A DNA stretch of 42,950 bases from JAPLKX01 sp035530195 (GTDB lineage: Bacteria; Hydrogenedentota; Hydrogenedentia; Hydrogenedentales; SLHB01). The position numbers were made by a program, and so were the translations under genes. This document shows positions 16,223-25,929 of the stretch, piece after piece. Location of the stretch: positions 1 through 42,950 of the forward strand of contig DATKVG010000205.1 of NCBI GenBank assembly GCA_035530195.1, written 5' to 3'. Position 1 is the stretch's first letter, and each line of letters begins with the position of its first letter. Under the pieces are notes generated by a model. It worked only from the letters and a program-made list of their open reading frames with translations, searched no databases and was not told the DNA's origin.

Positions 16223-17976
16223 CGTATCGAGTGAATCGGGCCTGCTGCGCGGCCGTGTTGGCCCTGGTTGCGGCCGTTTCTGTTTCATGCGCGCATCAGC
16301 GCGTCACGTGGACGCCGGAAACGGTCAGGCCGCCCGAATCGCTCGAAGCCGCCTTGGAACAGGTGACGGCCGCAGTGGCGCAACCCGCGCAACCGGCCCC
16401 GGCCACGCCGCTGGAAACGCCCGCCGCGGAAGGCGCCCTCCAGATAACACGGGACGGCGCCATCCTCACGGCACTGAGCAACAACCGCTCGCTGGCCGTG
16501 GCCCGGTTCGGCCCGGCGGTCGGGGAGACGCTCGAGCCGGAAGCGAGGGCCTTGTTCGACCCGCGGTTCCTGGCGACGACCTCGCTGGGGCGGGACACGT
16601 CGCCCATCTCCGGGATCAGCCGCTATACGCTTGGCCGGGCGCTGAGCAGCGGCGGCGCTTTCAGTGTCAGCGACCTTGTTGTACCAGACGATCCCGACCA
16701 GACGTTCATCAACGTGACAGAAACGCTCACGGAGATTTTCAGCGCGCAGGAATACGATCCCTTCATTGAAGCGTGGCAATCGAGCGGGACGGCCTCCGTC
16801 AGAAACGTCCTGCCGACAGGCACGGAAGTGTTTCTCAGCGGCGGTGTGACGCGTACGGAATCCAATTTTACGCCCGAAGAATATATTGCGGAGTGGTCGG
16901 TGGGCGTAAACCAGGCGTTATTGCGGGGGGCGGGCCCGGCGGTGAACCTGGTTGCGCTGCGGCAGGCGAGAAACACTGCGGCCAGAACGGAGCACGTGTT
17001 TCGGAACGACCTGCTCCAACTCGTCCAGCAGGTTGAAACCGCGTACTGGGACCTGGTGCTCGCGCAGGAGTTGCTCAAGATCCGGGAGTTCTCCGTGCAG
17101 TTGGCTGAGCAACAGCAGACGCGGACACAGGATCTCGTCGACGTGGGCCGGGCCATCCAGGGCGCGGTAATCGCGGCCCTAGCCGAGGCCGAGTCGCGGC
17201 GGGCAGACCTGGCGGACGCCCGGGCGCTCGTGAAATCGAGAACGATCGCGCTGATCCGCCTGCTCAATCCCGAGGCGGCGGACGAATGGCAGGTGGAATT
17301 CGATCCGGTCGATACGCCCGCGGTGGAGCAGGTTGACATCGACGGCGATATCAGCGACAAGCTGGCGCTGTTGTACCGGCCGGAACTGGCCCAGGCCCGG
17401 CTGGAACTCGCCAACCGGGAACTCGACGTTGTGCGGACGAAAAACGGGCTGCTGCCGCGGCTCGATGCTTTCGCCTCGTACGGCAGGCAAAGCCTTGGCG
17501 AGAGCCTGGGTTCATCGACTTATTATCTGGACAACAACGACTACGATAATTTCGCCGTCGGGGTGTCGCTTGAAGTGCCGCTCATGAACCGGGCGGAGCG
17601 GGCCCGGTACCGGCGGGCGCGGTTTATCGAGGCGCAAGCCGAGGCGTCGGTAGACAACCTCGAGCAACTGCTCGAGGCGGAGGTGAGGGCGGCGGTGGTC
17701 GAGGTTGGGCGGCAGTGGGAGCGGGTGACATCCACACGGGCGGCGGTCGCGGCGCGCGAGGAACAGTTGCGAATTCAACAGGACCGGTTCAGCGTTGGGA
17801 TGTCGACGGATCTTGACGTGTTGTTGGTGCAGCGCGACCTGATCCAGGCGCAGGTGGGCGAGGTGACGGCGCGGGTACAGTACATCCAGGCGCTGACCAA
17901 CGTGTATAAAGCCGAAGGCACCCTGCTGGCCCGGCGCGGCGTCGTGCCCGAAGAACAATGGGGAACGAATGATTAA
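16219..17976 (+). CDS. TolC-family outer-membrane efflux factor
   Basis: A 585-residue protein with an N-terminal signal ending at a cysteine (AVSVSC, C24), so it may be a lipoprotein, though the -3 residue is atypical. After a proline/alanine-rich linker (about 35-70) come two repeats of long helices typical of outer-membrane efflux proteins (about 240-360 and 430-560), with beta segments between. It would form the trimeric outer-membrane channel of the pump made by the adjacent permease and adaptor. It is longer than E. coli TolC (about 470 mature), owing to the N-terminal extension. It overlaps the permease by four bases and the adaptor by eight. Confidence 0.9.
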   Translation: MTYRVNRACCAAVLALVAAVSVSCAHQRVTWTPETVRPPESLEAALEQVTAAVAQPAQPAPATPLETPAAEGALQITRDGAILTALSNNRSLAVARFGPAVGETLEPEARALFDPRFLATTSLGRDTSPISGISRYTLGRALSSGGAFSVSDLVVPDDPDQTFINVTETLTEIFSAQEYDPFIEAWQSSGTASVRNVLPTGTEVFLSGGVTRTESNFTPEEYIAEWSVGVNQALLRGAGPAVNLVALRQARNTAARTEHVFRNDLLQLVQQVETAYWDLVLAQELLKIREFSVQLAEQQQTRTQDLVDVGRAIQGAVIAALAEAESRRADLADARALVKSRTIALIRLLNPEAADEWQVEFDPVDTPAVEQVDIDGDISDKLALLYRPELAQARLELANRELDVVRTKNGLLPRLDAFASYGRQSLGESLGSSTYYLDNNDYDNFAVGVSLEVPLMNRAERARYRRARFIEAQAEASVDNLEQLLEAEVRAAVVEVGRQWERVTSTRAAVAAREEQLRIQQDRFSVGMSTDLDVLLVQRDLIQAQVGEVTARVQYIQALTNVYKAEGTLLARRGVVPEEQWGTND

Positions 17977-19246
17977 TATGTGCAAAAACCTGAGTGTGGC
18001 GCTGGCGGTCTCGCTGCTGGTGTTGGCGGCTTCCTGCGGCCGCTCAGCGGACAACGCCGAAACCGGCATTACAAAAGAGACCGCGTTGACCGCGCGGCAA
18101 GTCGAGACGGCCCGGGCTGAAATGCGGACGTTCAGCAAGTCGTTTCAAGCCGCGGGCTCGCTGATGCCCAAAGAGCAGGCCAAGGTGCGCGCGCTGATCG
18201 ATGGGCCGCTGGACAGCGTGTTTGTCGACATCGGCATGGACGTCAAAAAGGGCGACGCGCTGTTCGCCACGCGGCCGGTGGACGCGCGGCTCGCCATGCT
18301 GAACGCGAAAACGGCGTTGGCTACGGCGCTCGCCGGCGTTGCCGACCTCAAGGCATGGCGGCGAAATGAGGAGGTCGAGACGCTCGAGGCCCAGTTGAGC
18401 AGAGCGCAATCCGAATTCAAACGCAGTGACGAAGACAAGAACCGCGTCAAAACGCTGTTCGAACGGGGCAGCGTCTCTCCGGCAGAGTGGGACATGGCGC
18501 GGGCTGCGGCCGAAGCTGCCGCCGCCCAAGTCACGGCCGCTTCGGAACAAGTCCGCATGGCCAAGTCGGGGCCGACCAAGGAACAGGTGGCGGTCGCCGA
18601 GGCGAAGGTCGAACAGGCGCGGGCCGCATTGGCCCAGGCCCAGCAAGCCCTCACCGACACCACGGTTGTCGCGCCGTTTGACGGCACGGTCACGATGCGG
18701 GTTTACAAGCCGGGCGATTACGCCAGACGAAGCGAGACCGTCATCGACATGGCCAATCTGACCGTCATGGAAGCCGAAATCAACGTGCCCGAACGGTTCG
18801 CGGCGATGGTGAGCCTGGGGCAAAGCGTGGAAGTGGACGTCGACGTGCTCGGCCTGAAACGGCAGGGCACCGTCTTGGCGGTGAACCCGGCGGTCGATGC
18901 GCGCGCGCGGACGTTTCTGGTCAAAGCGACGGTCGACAATGCCGACAGGGCCATCAAGTCCGGGATGTTCTGCACGGCGCGGTTTGCGACTCCGGGAGGA
19001 GCGGAGTCGGTTGCGGTTCCTCAATCGGCGCTTCTCCAGGACGAGGGCCGGTCGTTTGTCTGGGTGAATGACAACGGGAAAGCGCGCCGGGCGTTCGTTA
19101 AAACCGGTGAACAGGCCGACGGTTTCGTCGAAATCCTGGAAGGGGTGGCGGGTGGCGAGGAGGTTGTGGTGAAGAACTGGGGCGGCCTATCGAACGGTCT
19201 CGAACTGGCGCCTACGGCGTTGGCCGGGCCGGCGGCGGCACAGTAG
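17969..19246 (+). CDS. RND efflux periplasmic adaptor (membrane fusion protein)
   Basis: A 425-residue adaptor. The N-terminus has a signal ending LAASC, so it is probably a lipoprotein. The lipoyl/barrel-sandwich halves are around VRALIDGPLDSVFVDIGMDV and VVAPFDGTVTM, separated by an alpha-helical hairpin (about 110-230) rich in Ala, Glu and Gln. A beta-barrel (NVPERFAAMVSLGQ) and a membrane-proximal domain follow. It links the permease to the TolC-like channel. The start at 17969 has GGGGAA just upstream. Gene order permease-channel-adaptor is less common than adaptor-first. The last 35 bases are also the last 35 bases of the convergent DUF342 gene. Confidence 0.92.
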   Translation: MINMCKNLSVALAVSLLVLAASCGRSADNAETGITKETALTARQVETARAEMRTFSKSFQAAGSLMPKEQAKVRALIDGPLDSVFVDIGMDVKKGDALFATRPVDARLAMLNAKTALATALAGVADLKAWRRNEEVETLEAQLSRAQSEFKRSDEDKNRVKTLFERGSVSPAEWDMARAAAEAAAAQVTAASEQVRMAKSGPTKEQVAVAEAKVEQARAALAQAQQALTDTTVVAPFDGTVTMRVYKPGDYARRSETVIDMANLTVMEAEINVPERFAAMVSLGQSVEVDVDVLGLKRQGTVLAVNPAVDARARTFLVKATVDNADRAIKSGMFCTARFATPGGAESVAVPQSALLQDEGRSFVWVNDNGKARRAFVKTGEQADGFVEILEGVAGGEEVVVKNWGGLSNGLELAPTALAGPAAAQ

Positions 19247-21269
19247 ACGGCTCGGCGTCAGGCTCCACCGCGACCACGCAGGCAAGGCCACGCCCGTACG
19301 TAACGTTCTTCCCGCCGCTGTCCGGCGTCTCGAGCACGGAACCCTGCGACGGTTTCGGGTCCTCCAGCAGGTAAGCGTCCCGATAAACTCGGACACCCGC
19401 TGCAAACCGGCCTGATACGGTTGCGGGGGTGGTTTCGGCGCTGGTGTTTTCGCCCAACCGGTATTTCGCCTGCAACTCGTCGCTTACGTCGGCCAGTTCG
19501 CGTTTGCAGGTCCTGATGCTTGCGCCGAGTTCGTTCAGCCGCTGGATGCGGCGCTGCATCATGTTGATCATGAGCTGCACGAACGGCGCCTGCATTTTCC
19601 GCTGGACTTCGGAACTGGGCGGGTTGTTTTTCAACACCATGATCTTGCGCTGAAGTGCGGCCAGCTTCGGCTCGCGCGCCTCATTGGCCCGTTGCGCCAG
19701 CGCATCGAGCCCGGCCTCCGGCACGGCCCGGTTGATTTCGCGGTTCAGCCGGTCCAACTGTGCGCTAAGCCCCTGTCGCTCGACGATCCACACCTCCATC
19801 TGGTCGCGGAGTTGGCCGAGCACCCCGAGGATCTCCGTCCGGTCGTTTCGCATCCACCCAAGGCGCTCGTACAGCGCCCGGATTTTCTCATGCTCCCGGG
19901 CGAAGCCAGGCTCGGCGGCGCCATCCCGCGCCAACTCGTCCAGGCCCTGTTCGATATCACTGAACATGGCTTCGCCGGTCAGTTCGTCGGGGATTTGCTC
20001 ATGCTGCGCCAGCGCCTCTTCAGCGCCGGCGTAAAGTTCCTGCAACGCGCCGATCAGCCTGTCGAGCACCGCCACGCGGCGCCCCGCCCGCGCCCGTTCC
20101 TCGAGGACACTCATCAGCCGCAGGTCGCTGAATGCGCGCAACACGATGGTCGAAGCGGCATGTTCCGCTTCGGCTTGTGTGGCGCGCACCATATTGCCGA
20201 GGTGCACGAGTTTGCGCCGAAAGCCCGCCGCCCGCGCCCTCAAATGCAGGGCTTCCGGCCCCAATTGCTCGCCGTACTCTTCGAACGAGATGGCGGTCCG
20301 CAGCACAATATTCAGCGGGCATGCCTCGTCGGGCATGAACTGCTCCGCCGACAGACGGCCGGTGACGTGGAACGTGCCGCCTCTTATCAAATTGCCCGAC
20401 TCGATGTCCGCTCCGTAAAACAACCCCCGGGAAATCGATTCCGAAGCCACAACGCGCGCGCCACCAAACACCATCTGAGGGTTCATCGCCTGGACAAACT
20501 TCACAGAGCCTGACTTCGCCACTACGAACGCTTTCTCGATAACGTTGCGGCAGCGGATGTTGCCCGCGGCGGCCACCACACTGCCGGCGATATTCTCGCT
20601 GATGTCGCACCCATGCGACACCCCCAGCCGGCCAAGAACGTAGCCGTCCACGGAACATGGGCCGCCGGTAACGATCACCGTGCAGTCGTCGGGAATGCCG
20701 CCAACCAGCCTCACGGGCCCGGCCGCCTCCAACGTTGGGCCGAACGGCGGCCGCGGCTGGCCGGGAAAAAGCCGCCCCTGCCGGCGCGGGCTTTCGGCCA
20801 ACTGTTCGGCAAAAACCAGGCGGACGCGCGTCTCGAGCATGTTAATGCCGCCCGGCCGTTTCTGGGCTTCGCGACCCACCCGCAGTGCGCCCGCGTATGG
20901 TTCCAGGAGTCCGCACAGGCGCTTGTTTGGCCCTTTTCCCCGGACGGCCAGGTCGAGCGCCTCGCACAAGAAGCCGGTTTCGTCCCAGGACAGGCGCTCG
21001 ACGCCGCGCAACAAGAGCAAGTCGACCACGACGCGCAACACCAGTTGCTGCCTGCGGCCGAACGTGGCGGGCCGCTCCGGAAGATCCGTCGATAGCCACA
21101 TTTTTACCACGCGGTCGATTTCGGTCCGCATCGAGCGCTCGCGAAAACCGGGAGCACTCTTGCCGTACGCGGAACAGATGGCCACGTCTTCCAGGCGCAC
21201 CCGGGCGAGTTGGTCCTGCATAGACAAGACATATTTGACGATGCGCTCAACCATGCCCGTTGCCGCCAT
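19212..21269 (-). CDS. FapA-like (DUF342) protein
   Basis: A 685-residue protein. The middle part (about 185-320) shows repeated short beta turns rich in Gly/Val/Ala (GSVVAAAGNI, VVAKSGSV, MVFGGARVVA, GNLIRGG), typical of the right-handed beta-helix of FapA/DUF342. The region from about 440 to 600 is helical and likely coiled-coil. The N-terminal 180 residues are not recognised. Bacillus FapA homologues bind DNA or act in polymerisation or signalling, but family function is poorly understood; it appears cytoplasmic (no signal). Its ATG shares a base with the stop codon of the GH38 gene (TAATG), so it is translationally coupled. Its 3' end overlaps the adaptor gene of the convergent operon. 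Confidence 0.75.
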   Translation of the reverse strand: MAATGMVERIVKYVLSMQDQLARVRLEDVAICSAYGKSAPGFRERSMRTEIDRVVKMWLSTDLPERPATFGRRQQLVLRVVVDLLLLRGVERLSWDETGFLCEALDLAVRGKGPNKRLCGLLEPYAGALRVGREAQKRPGGINMLETRVRLVFAEQLAESPRRQGRLFPGQPRPPFGPTLEAAGPVRLVGGIPDDCTVIVTGGPCSVDGYVLGRLGVSHGCDISENIAGSVVAAAGNIRCRNVIEKAFVVAKSGSVKFVQAMNPQMVFGGARVVASESISRGLFYGADIESGNLIRGGTFHVTGRLSAEQFMPDEACPLNIVLRTAISFEEYGEQLGPEALHLRARAAGFRRKLVHLGNMVRATQAEAEHAASTIVLRAFSDLRLMSVLEERARAGRRVAVLDRLIGALQELYAGAEEALAQHEQIPDELTGEAMFSDIEQGLDELARDGAAEPGFAREHEKIRALYERLGWMRNDRTEILGVLGQLRDQMEVWIVERQGLSAQLDRLNREINRAVPEAGLDALAQRANEAREPKLAALQRKIMVLKNNPPSSEVQRKMQAPFVQLMINMMQRRIQRLNELGASIRTCKRELADVSDELQAKYRLGENTSAETTPATVSGRFAAGVRVYRDAYLLEDPKPSQGSVLETPDSGGKNVTYGRGLACVVAVEPDAEPSTVPPPARPTP

Positions 21270-24055
21270 TATTCAAACGCCGCCTCAATAGTCAGGATCT
21301 TTTTGGGCGGCGCGGAGAGATGGACCGTGGCGCCGTCGCAGTTCAGTTCGCCTGCGGGCAGTTCCTCGAGCGTGACGAGCCGGGCCGATTTCACGCGCTC
21401 CCGAAACGTGACGCTGCCCGCAATTTGATCACTCGCCGGGTTGTAGACCCGCAACGTAAGGCCGGCGCCGTTCTCCGCCAGCTTGAGCGCGCTCAGCACG
21501 AGGTTCGACGGCGATATCTCCAGCAGCGAATGCCGCCGCGGCAGGCTGCCGGTGTGCGGGCCCGTTTGCGCCGGCTGCAGAGGCAACGCCAGTTGTTCGG
21601 CGAGGCGCGGCACGGCCGCCGCCACCCAACCGCCCGCGTGCGGGTACACCTCGAAGCGGAACTCGTGCGGCCCGTGCGCCTGCGACAGGCGCATTTCGGG
21701 ATGCCGCTCCCATCGTTTGCTGACGGTTGTCAGCGCCACTTCGAACGCCCGCAGCAGCGTCACCGCCACGGCCCTGCGCCCATCCCGCGTCACTTCGTAT
21801 TCGCGCAGGCCGTCATTGATCACGGCAAGCCCGAAATCGCCGTCGGTGAGGTCGATGAAACGCTGCATCGGGAACGTCGCGCCCGCCGCGGCCGACCACG
21901 GCTCGCCCGCCGCCGGTTCAATTGGCCGCTCAACAACATCGAACGCAGTCTCGACGCTGCACGTGTTGATGTCGAGGTTTGTGGGAAACAGGACGCGCAA
22001 CCGGTGGTCATCGCAGGCGTTGTCGAACATGACGGCAACCTCGACGGCCCTCGCGCCTTTTTTCAGCGTCACGAACGACGTGATGGGTAGCGGGCGGGTT
22101 TCGCTGCTGCGACATGAGGCGTTTGGGGCGCCGTCAAGCCGCTGCCAATCGTCGCCGCGGTTTTCTTCGAGCCGCGCGGGCGCGTTCAGCACGTGCTCGA
22201 TCCGATACCGCGCCAGCAGCAGCCCGTCCTCCTCGAGGGTGACGCGCGCGGGCGCGCCCAGCGTCGTCACGATCGAGTCATGCGCCGGTTCGATGTGCAT
22301 CCACGCGTGCCCGGCCTCGCCCCCGTCTTCGTAATACAACAGGTCGTCGACTTGGCGGCCCGTCTCGATATGCGTGAGGCGCAGCGTCCCGTCGCTGTTG
22401 ATCGCGACATGCAGGTGCTCGTTACGCATCTCGTTGTGGCCGCACACAAGCCCGCGCCCACCCGCCGCCGCCTGCCGTGCCACCGCGTACGTCGCGTAAC
22501 CCATCGGCGGCACGTCCGCTTCGAAACGTATCACGGCCTGATCGCACGTCATCATGGCGGTGGCGTCCAGCGAGTGGTTCATGACGGCGTGGTGCGGCCG
22601 CCGCGACACCAGTTGCATCGGCGCCTCTTCGTTGCGCTCGGCGTCCCAGACGCTTATCGCGCGGTAGCCCGACGTCGCCGGCAGGTCCACCGCCGCCGTG
22701 ACCACCTCGCGCCTCCGCCACGGCGACGGGTTGAACACCGTGACCAGCACGTCGTCCTCGCCGGCATCGGAATTGTTGATTTGCAGTTGGATGTGCTGCA
22801 GCGAGCGTATGAAAAGCCCGCGCGAGATGTTGGCCGCCTGCCGGATCCGGTGAAGCATGTCGCGTTCGATGTCATCGACGCCGGTGCCCGAGATGCTATC
22901 GTGGGCGTGGCCCTTCAGGAGCAGTTTCCACGCCATGTCGAGTTGCGTGGCGGGATATTCCGCCCCGAGCCGCCACGCCAGCGCCGCAAACGGTTCCGCC
23001 AGCCGCTGCAACGCCTGTTCGGCGAGTGCATTTGCCCGCTTCATCCGCGTCCGGCACGACAACACGTCGCTGTACAAGTGAACGCGCGCGCCCATGGGTT
23101 TCGGCACGCGCCGCTCCCCGCGCAACACCGGCAAATCCCGCGCCGCCGATTTCACCTTCGCCATGTGCGCCTCGAGGTTGTAGTGGAAGATCTTGTCTTT
23201 GCCGAGAATTCGCTGCGCTTCTTCGATAATGCGCAGAACCACGGCGTCCGGTACGCTCGCGTCGTGGCCGTCCATAAACGCGAGGTACTTGGTAGTCGCG
23301 ACCTTTTTCTCGGCCTCGCGCAAACTGACCACGGCCTCTTTGATGTATTCCTTGTGAAACTCGGTGCGCGGGTCGAGCAGGAAATGGTGGTCAAGCATGT
23401 GAGATTCGCCGCACAGCCGGAACGGCAGCCCGCCCTGTGTCCACTCGTACTCGCGGTCGTCGATCCCCGCGCCGTACAGAACTCTGCGGTAGACGTTTTG
23501 ATAGAAGTTGTAGCGGGCGCCCGAACTCATTTGCGAACCGAGGATCCGGGTGCCGTCGGCGCCTTCGAAAATGAACTCGTTGGGCGTGTCGTCGTGCGAG
23601 ACACCGTGGTAAAACAGCATGGTGTCGATGCCGAACCCGCTGTAGATCTGGGGCATCTGCGAGTTCTGACCGTACGAAAACGGCGTGTGGCCGACCTTCA
23701 TCACCTTGCCGAACTTGCGCGCGACCCGGTGGCCGTAAAGCAGGTTGCGCACCAGGCTCTCTCCGTTTACCGTGAAACCTTCCGGGTCGGTGTACCACGG
23801 CCCCACGAGCAGGCGGCCCGACCGCACGTATTCGGCCAGCTTCTCCCGCTTCTCCGGGCGCACCTCGAGGTAATCCTCGAGCGGCACCGTTTGCGAATCA
23901 AGGACATACGATTTATAACCCGGTTCCTTCTCGAACACATCGAGCAACCGGTCGAAAAACTCCACCAGCATCATCCGGGTTTCGCGGAAATCGTACAGCC
24001 ACTCGCGATCCCAGTGCGTATTCGAGATCACATGGATTTCGTAGTCCTCAGCCAC
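21269..24055 (-). CDS. Glycoside hydrolase family 38 (alpha-mannosidase) homologue
   Basis: A 928-residue protein with GH38 architecture: an N-terminal catalytic barrel, a central helical segment, and beta-rich C-terminal domains. Expected zinc-site residues are seen at H14 and D16 (NTHWDREW) and at H385 (HAHDSISGT). An aspartate in FMDGHD may be the acid/base. Around the nucleophile the family normally reads PDxFGQ; here the aligned stretch is GHTPFSYGQ, with F126 where Asp should be. It could be catalytically altered or non-hydrolytic, or the alignment may hide a shift. There is no signal peptide, so it is probably cytoplasmic, acting on imported oligomannosides. The start is GTG 24055 with GGAGGAG seven bases upstream. 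It is coupled to the DUF342 gene. Confidence 0.88.
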   Translation of the reverse strand: MAEDYEIHVISNTHWDREWLYDFRETRMMLVEFFDRLLDVFEKEPGYKSYVLDSQTVPLEDYLEVRPEKREKLAEYVRSGRLLVGPWYTDPEGFTVNGESLVRNLLYGHRVARKFGKVMKVGHTPFSYGQNSQMPQIYSGFGIDTMLFYHGVSHDDTPNEFIFEGADGTRILGSQMSSGARYNFYQNVYRRVLYGAGIDDREYEWTQGGLPFRLCGESHMLDHHFLLDPRTEFHKEYIKEAVVSLREAEKKVATTKYLAFMDGHDASVPDAVVLRIIEEAQRILGKDKIFHYNLEAHMAKVKSAARDLPVLRGERRVPKPMGARVHLYSDVLSCRTRMKRANALAEQALQRLAEPFAALAWRLGAEYPATQLDMAWKLLLKGHAHDSISGTGVDDIERDMLHRIRQAANISRGLFIRSLQHIQLQINNSDAGEDDVLVTVFNPSPWRRREVVTAAVDLPATSGYRAISVWDAERNEEAPMQLVSRRPHHAVMNHSLDATAMMTCDQAVIRFEADVPPMGYATYAVARQAAAGGRGLVCGHNEMRNEHLHVAINSDGTLRLTHIETGRQVDDLLYYEDGGEAGHAWMHIEPAHDSIVTTLGAPARVTLEEDGLLLARYRIEHVLNAPARLEENRGDDWQRLDGAPNASCRSSETRPLPITSFVTLKKGARAVEVAVMFDNACDDHRLRVLFPTNLDINTCSVETAFDVVERPIEPAAGEPWSAAAGATFPMQRFIDLTDGDFGLAVINDGLREYEVTRDGRRAVAVTLLRAFEVALTTVSKRWERHPEMRLSQAHGPHEFRFEVYPHAGGWVAAAVPRLAEQLALPLQPAQTGPHTGSLPRRHSLLEISPSNLVLSALKLAENGAGLTLRVYNPASDQIAGSVTFRERVKSARLVTLEELPAGELNCDGATVHLSAPPKKILTIEAAFE

Positions 24056-24160
24056 GTCACCACTCCTCCTGATTCTCCCGCCCGTAAGCTACCAGTAAGT
24101 TAATCGAAAGAGGCGTGAGATTACAACGGCTTTCGAAAAAATCAGCAGGAATGTTAGTGG

Positions 24161-24341
24161 CCCCGAAGGGGCTAAACATGCCAGCCTGGGGCAACGCCCC
24201 AGGTTTCGGGACGTGCTATGTCTTAGCCCTGACGGGGCGTAATAAGACTTTGTGACGCCCCTTCAGGGCTAGGCATGTTGAACTTTCTCCTGCCTGGGGC
24301 GTTGCCCCAGGCTAACATGTTGCGCCCCTTCGGGGCTTCGG
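24161..24341. repeat. Long imperfect palindrome, intergenic repeat element
   Basis: The stretch between the symporter and the GH38 gene is almost filled by an inverted repeat centred near 24245. Each half contains the same ordered blocks: a GGCCCCGAAGGGGC-type palindrome, an ACATG segment, GCCTGGGGC-AACG-CCCCAGG, a second CATG segment and TAGCCCTGA-GGGGCGT. The halves differ by small changes and indels. The structure is typical of dispersed MITE- or REP-like elements and could also form strong RNA hairpins limiting read-through. No ORF is seen inside. The 290-base gap holds no gene. Confidence 0.65.
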
Positions 24342-24345
24342 GGAG

Positions 24346-25926
24346 TTACTCAGCCAGTTCCTGTTGCGTCCAGACGGTGAGGTTGGTCCAATCGCGCGTT
24401 TTCTTGAGCGGCAGCAGCGTGGCCATTAAGAAACCAACTACGAACATCAGGATATTCCCGACGATGCCGGTGTAATAAGAGTCGAAATGGGATTGGATGA
24501 ACTGCGTCGCCGCCGGCGGGAGCCAGCCCAGCCCTGCCAGCGAAATCACCGCCGAAAACGACGTGGTCAGCACGATGCCGACAGCGACGTGCCTGCCGTC
24601 GCCACGCCGCGTGAAGAACCCCAGCATGTACAGGCCGAGCAGGCCGCCCGCGATGATGGACGTCAATTCGGTGGACAGGTGCTGCAGGGTTTTGGTCGGC
24701 CAGATGAACAGGCAGTAGGCCCCGCCAACCATGATGATCGAGCTTGCCAGCGTGACGAGCTTGGCGGCAACAACGTAATGGCGGTCGTCGCGGCCGCGGG
24801 CGAGGTGGCGGCGGTAGACGTCGGTTATGACCACGGCCGAGATCGAGTTCATCGCCGACGACATGCTGGACATGGCCGCCGCCAGCACCGCCGCGACCAC
24901 CACGCCAGTCAGGCCAACCGGCAGTTGGGTCGTCACGAAATACGGCAGGATCTGTTCGGCGCTCCTCTCGCCCGTGAGCATCGCCGCCGCGTTGGGATCC
25001 GGAAAAACCTTGTAGAACACGTACAGGCCCGTGCCCAGGAACATGAAGTACCCCCAGGTCGGCACGCTGAACAGGCAGCACACCCACATGGCCCGCCGCG
25101 CCTCGCGGGCGGTTTTGGCGGCGCAGTATTTTTGGATGACTTCCTGGTTGGTGCTGTATTCGGCCAGCCACTGAAACAGCCCGACGATCAGCATCATCAT
25201 CACCGTCTTGCGGCTCAGCGCGAAACCCAGCGGCGCGGCGTGCAGCTCGTTGTCGGCCATGTCGAGGTCGCCCAGCATGAACTTGCCGTCCGCCCATCCC
25301 ATCGACAGGATCTGCCCGAGACCGCCCGGGAGTTTATAGATGATCGTCGCGAGGATCAGAAGGCCGCCGATGGTAAGAATGGCCGACTGGATGAAATCGG
25401 TCCAGATCACGGCCTCGATGCCGCCCGCCACGGTGTAGAAGGCCGTCACCGCGCCGCCCACCAGGATGCAGACCGTCACGTCCCAGCCGGTCACGCTGTG
25501 AACGAGCAGCGCCACCAGGTACTGGATCAAGCTGATGCGGATGCATTGCGCCACGATGAACACGGTCGCACCGTACACGCGCGTGCCGGGCCCGAACCGC
25601 GCCTCGAGGTATTCGAAAACGGACGTCACCTTGCCGCGGCGGAAAAACGGCACAAACAGGCGCGACGCAATGAACACGCCCACCGGCAGCATCAGACAAA
25701 TCAGGTAGCGCAACCACGCGGTCTTGTACGAGTCGGCGGGATAGCCGACGAACGTGATCGAACTGATCGCCGCGCCGAAAAGGCTGAACCCCAGCAGCCA
25801 GCCGGGATACCCGCGGCCGCCGACGAAGTAGCGTTCGGTTGTCTTGGCCCTGCGGGAAAACCAGGCCCCTATCAGCGCCATGGAAATGAAGTAGCCTGCG
25901 AGGACGGCAAGGTCGAGCGTGTGCAT
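24346..25926 (-). CDS. Sodium:solute symporter family transporter
   Basis: Integral membrane protein of 526 residues with about 13 predicted helices, starting LDLAVLAGYFISMALIGAW. It has the SSS-family FVGGRGYPGW start of the second helix region, the VAGGIEAVIWTDFIQS stretch, and the AAAMSSMSSAMNS segment that contributes serines to the Na2 sodium site. It would import a sugar, sialic acid or related organic solute with sodium; the substrate is not deducible. ATG 25926 begins three bases after the stop of the preceding unidentified gene, and no strong Shine-Dalgarno is seen, consistent with coupling. kdsB lies two genes upstream in the same orientation. Confidence 0.93.
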   Translation of the reverse strand: MHTLDLAVLAGYFISMALIGAWFSRRAKTTERYFVGGRGYPGWLLGFSLFGAAISSITFVGYPADSYKTAWLRYLICLMLPVGVFIASRLFVPFFRRGKVTSVFEYLEARFGPGTRVYGATVFIVAQCIRISLIQYLVALLVHSVTGWDVTVCILVGGAVTAFYTVAGGIEAVIWTDFIQSAILTIGGLLILATIIYKLPGGLGQILSMGWADGKFMLGDLDMADNELHAAPLGFALSRKTVMMMLIVGLFQWLAEYSTNQEVIQKYCAAKTAREARRAMWVCCLFSVPTWGYFMFLGTGLYVFYKVFPDPNAAAMLTGERSAEQILPYFVTTQLPVGLTGVVVAAVLAAAMSSMSSAMNSISAVVITDVYRRHLARGRDDRHYVVAAKLVTLASSIIMVGGAYCLFIWPTKTLQHLSTELTSIIAGGLLGLYMLGFFTRRGDGRHVAVGIVLTTSFSAVISLAGLGWLPPAATQFIQSHFDSYYTGIVGNILMFVVGFLMATLLPLKKTRDWTNLTVWTQQELAE

Positions 25927-25929
25927 GCG

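Noticed and set aside
22193..24103. 636-codon plus-strand frame antisense to the GH38 gene
   Set aside because: Same explanation: Arg/His/Val-rich mirror of a gene with recognisable motifs on the other strand.
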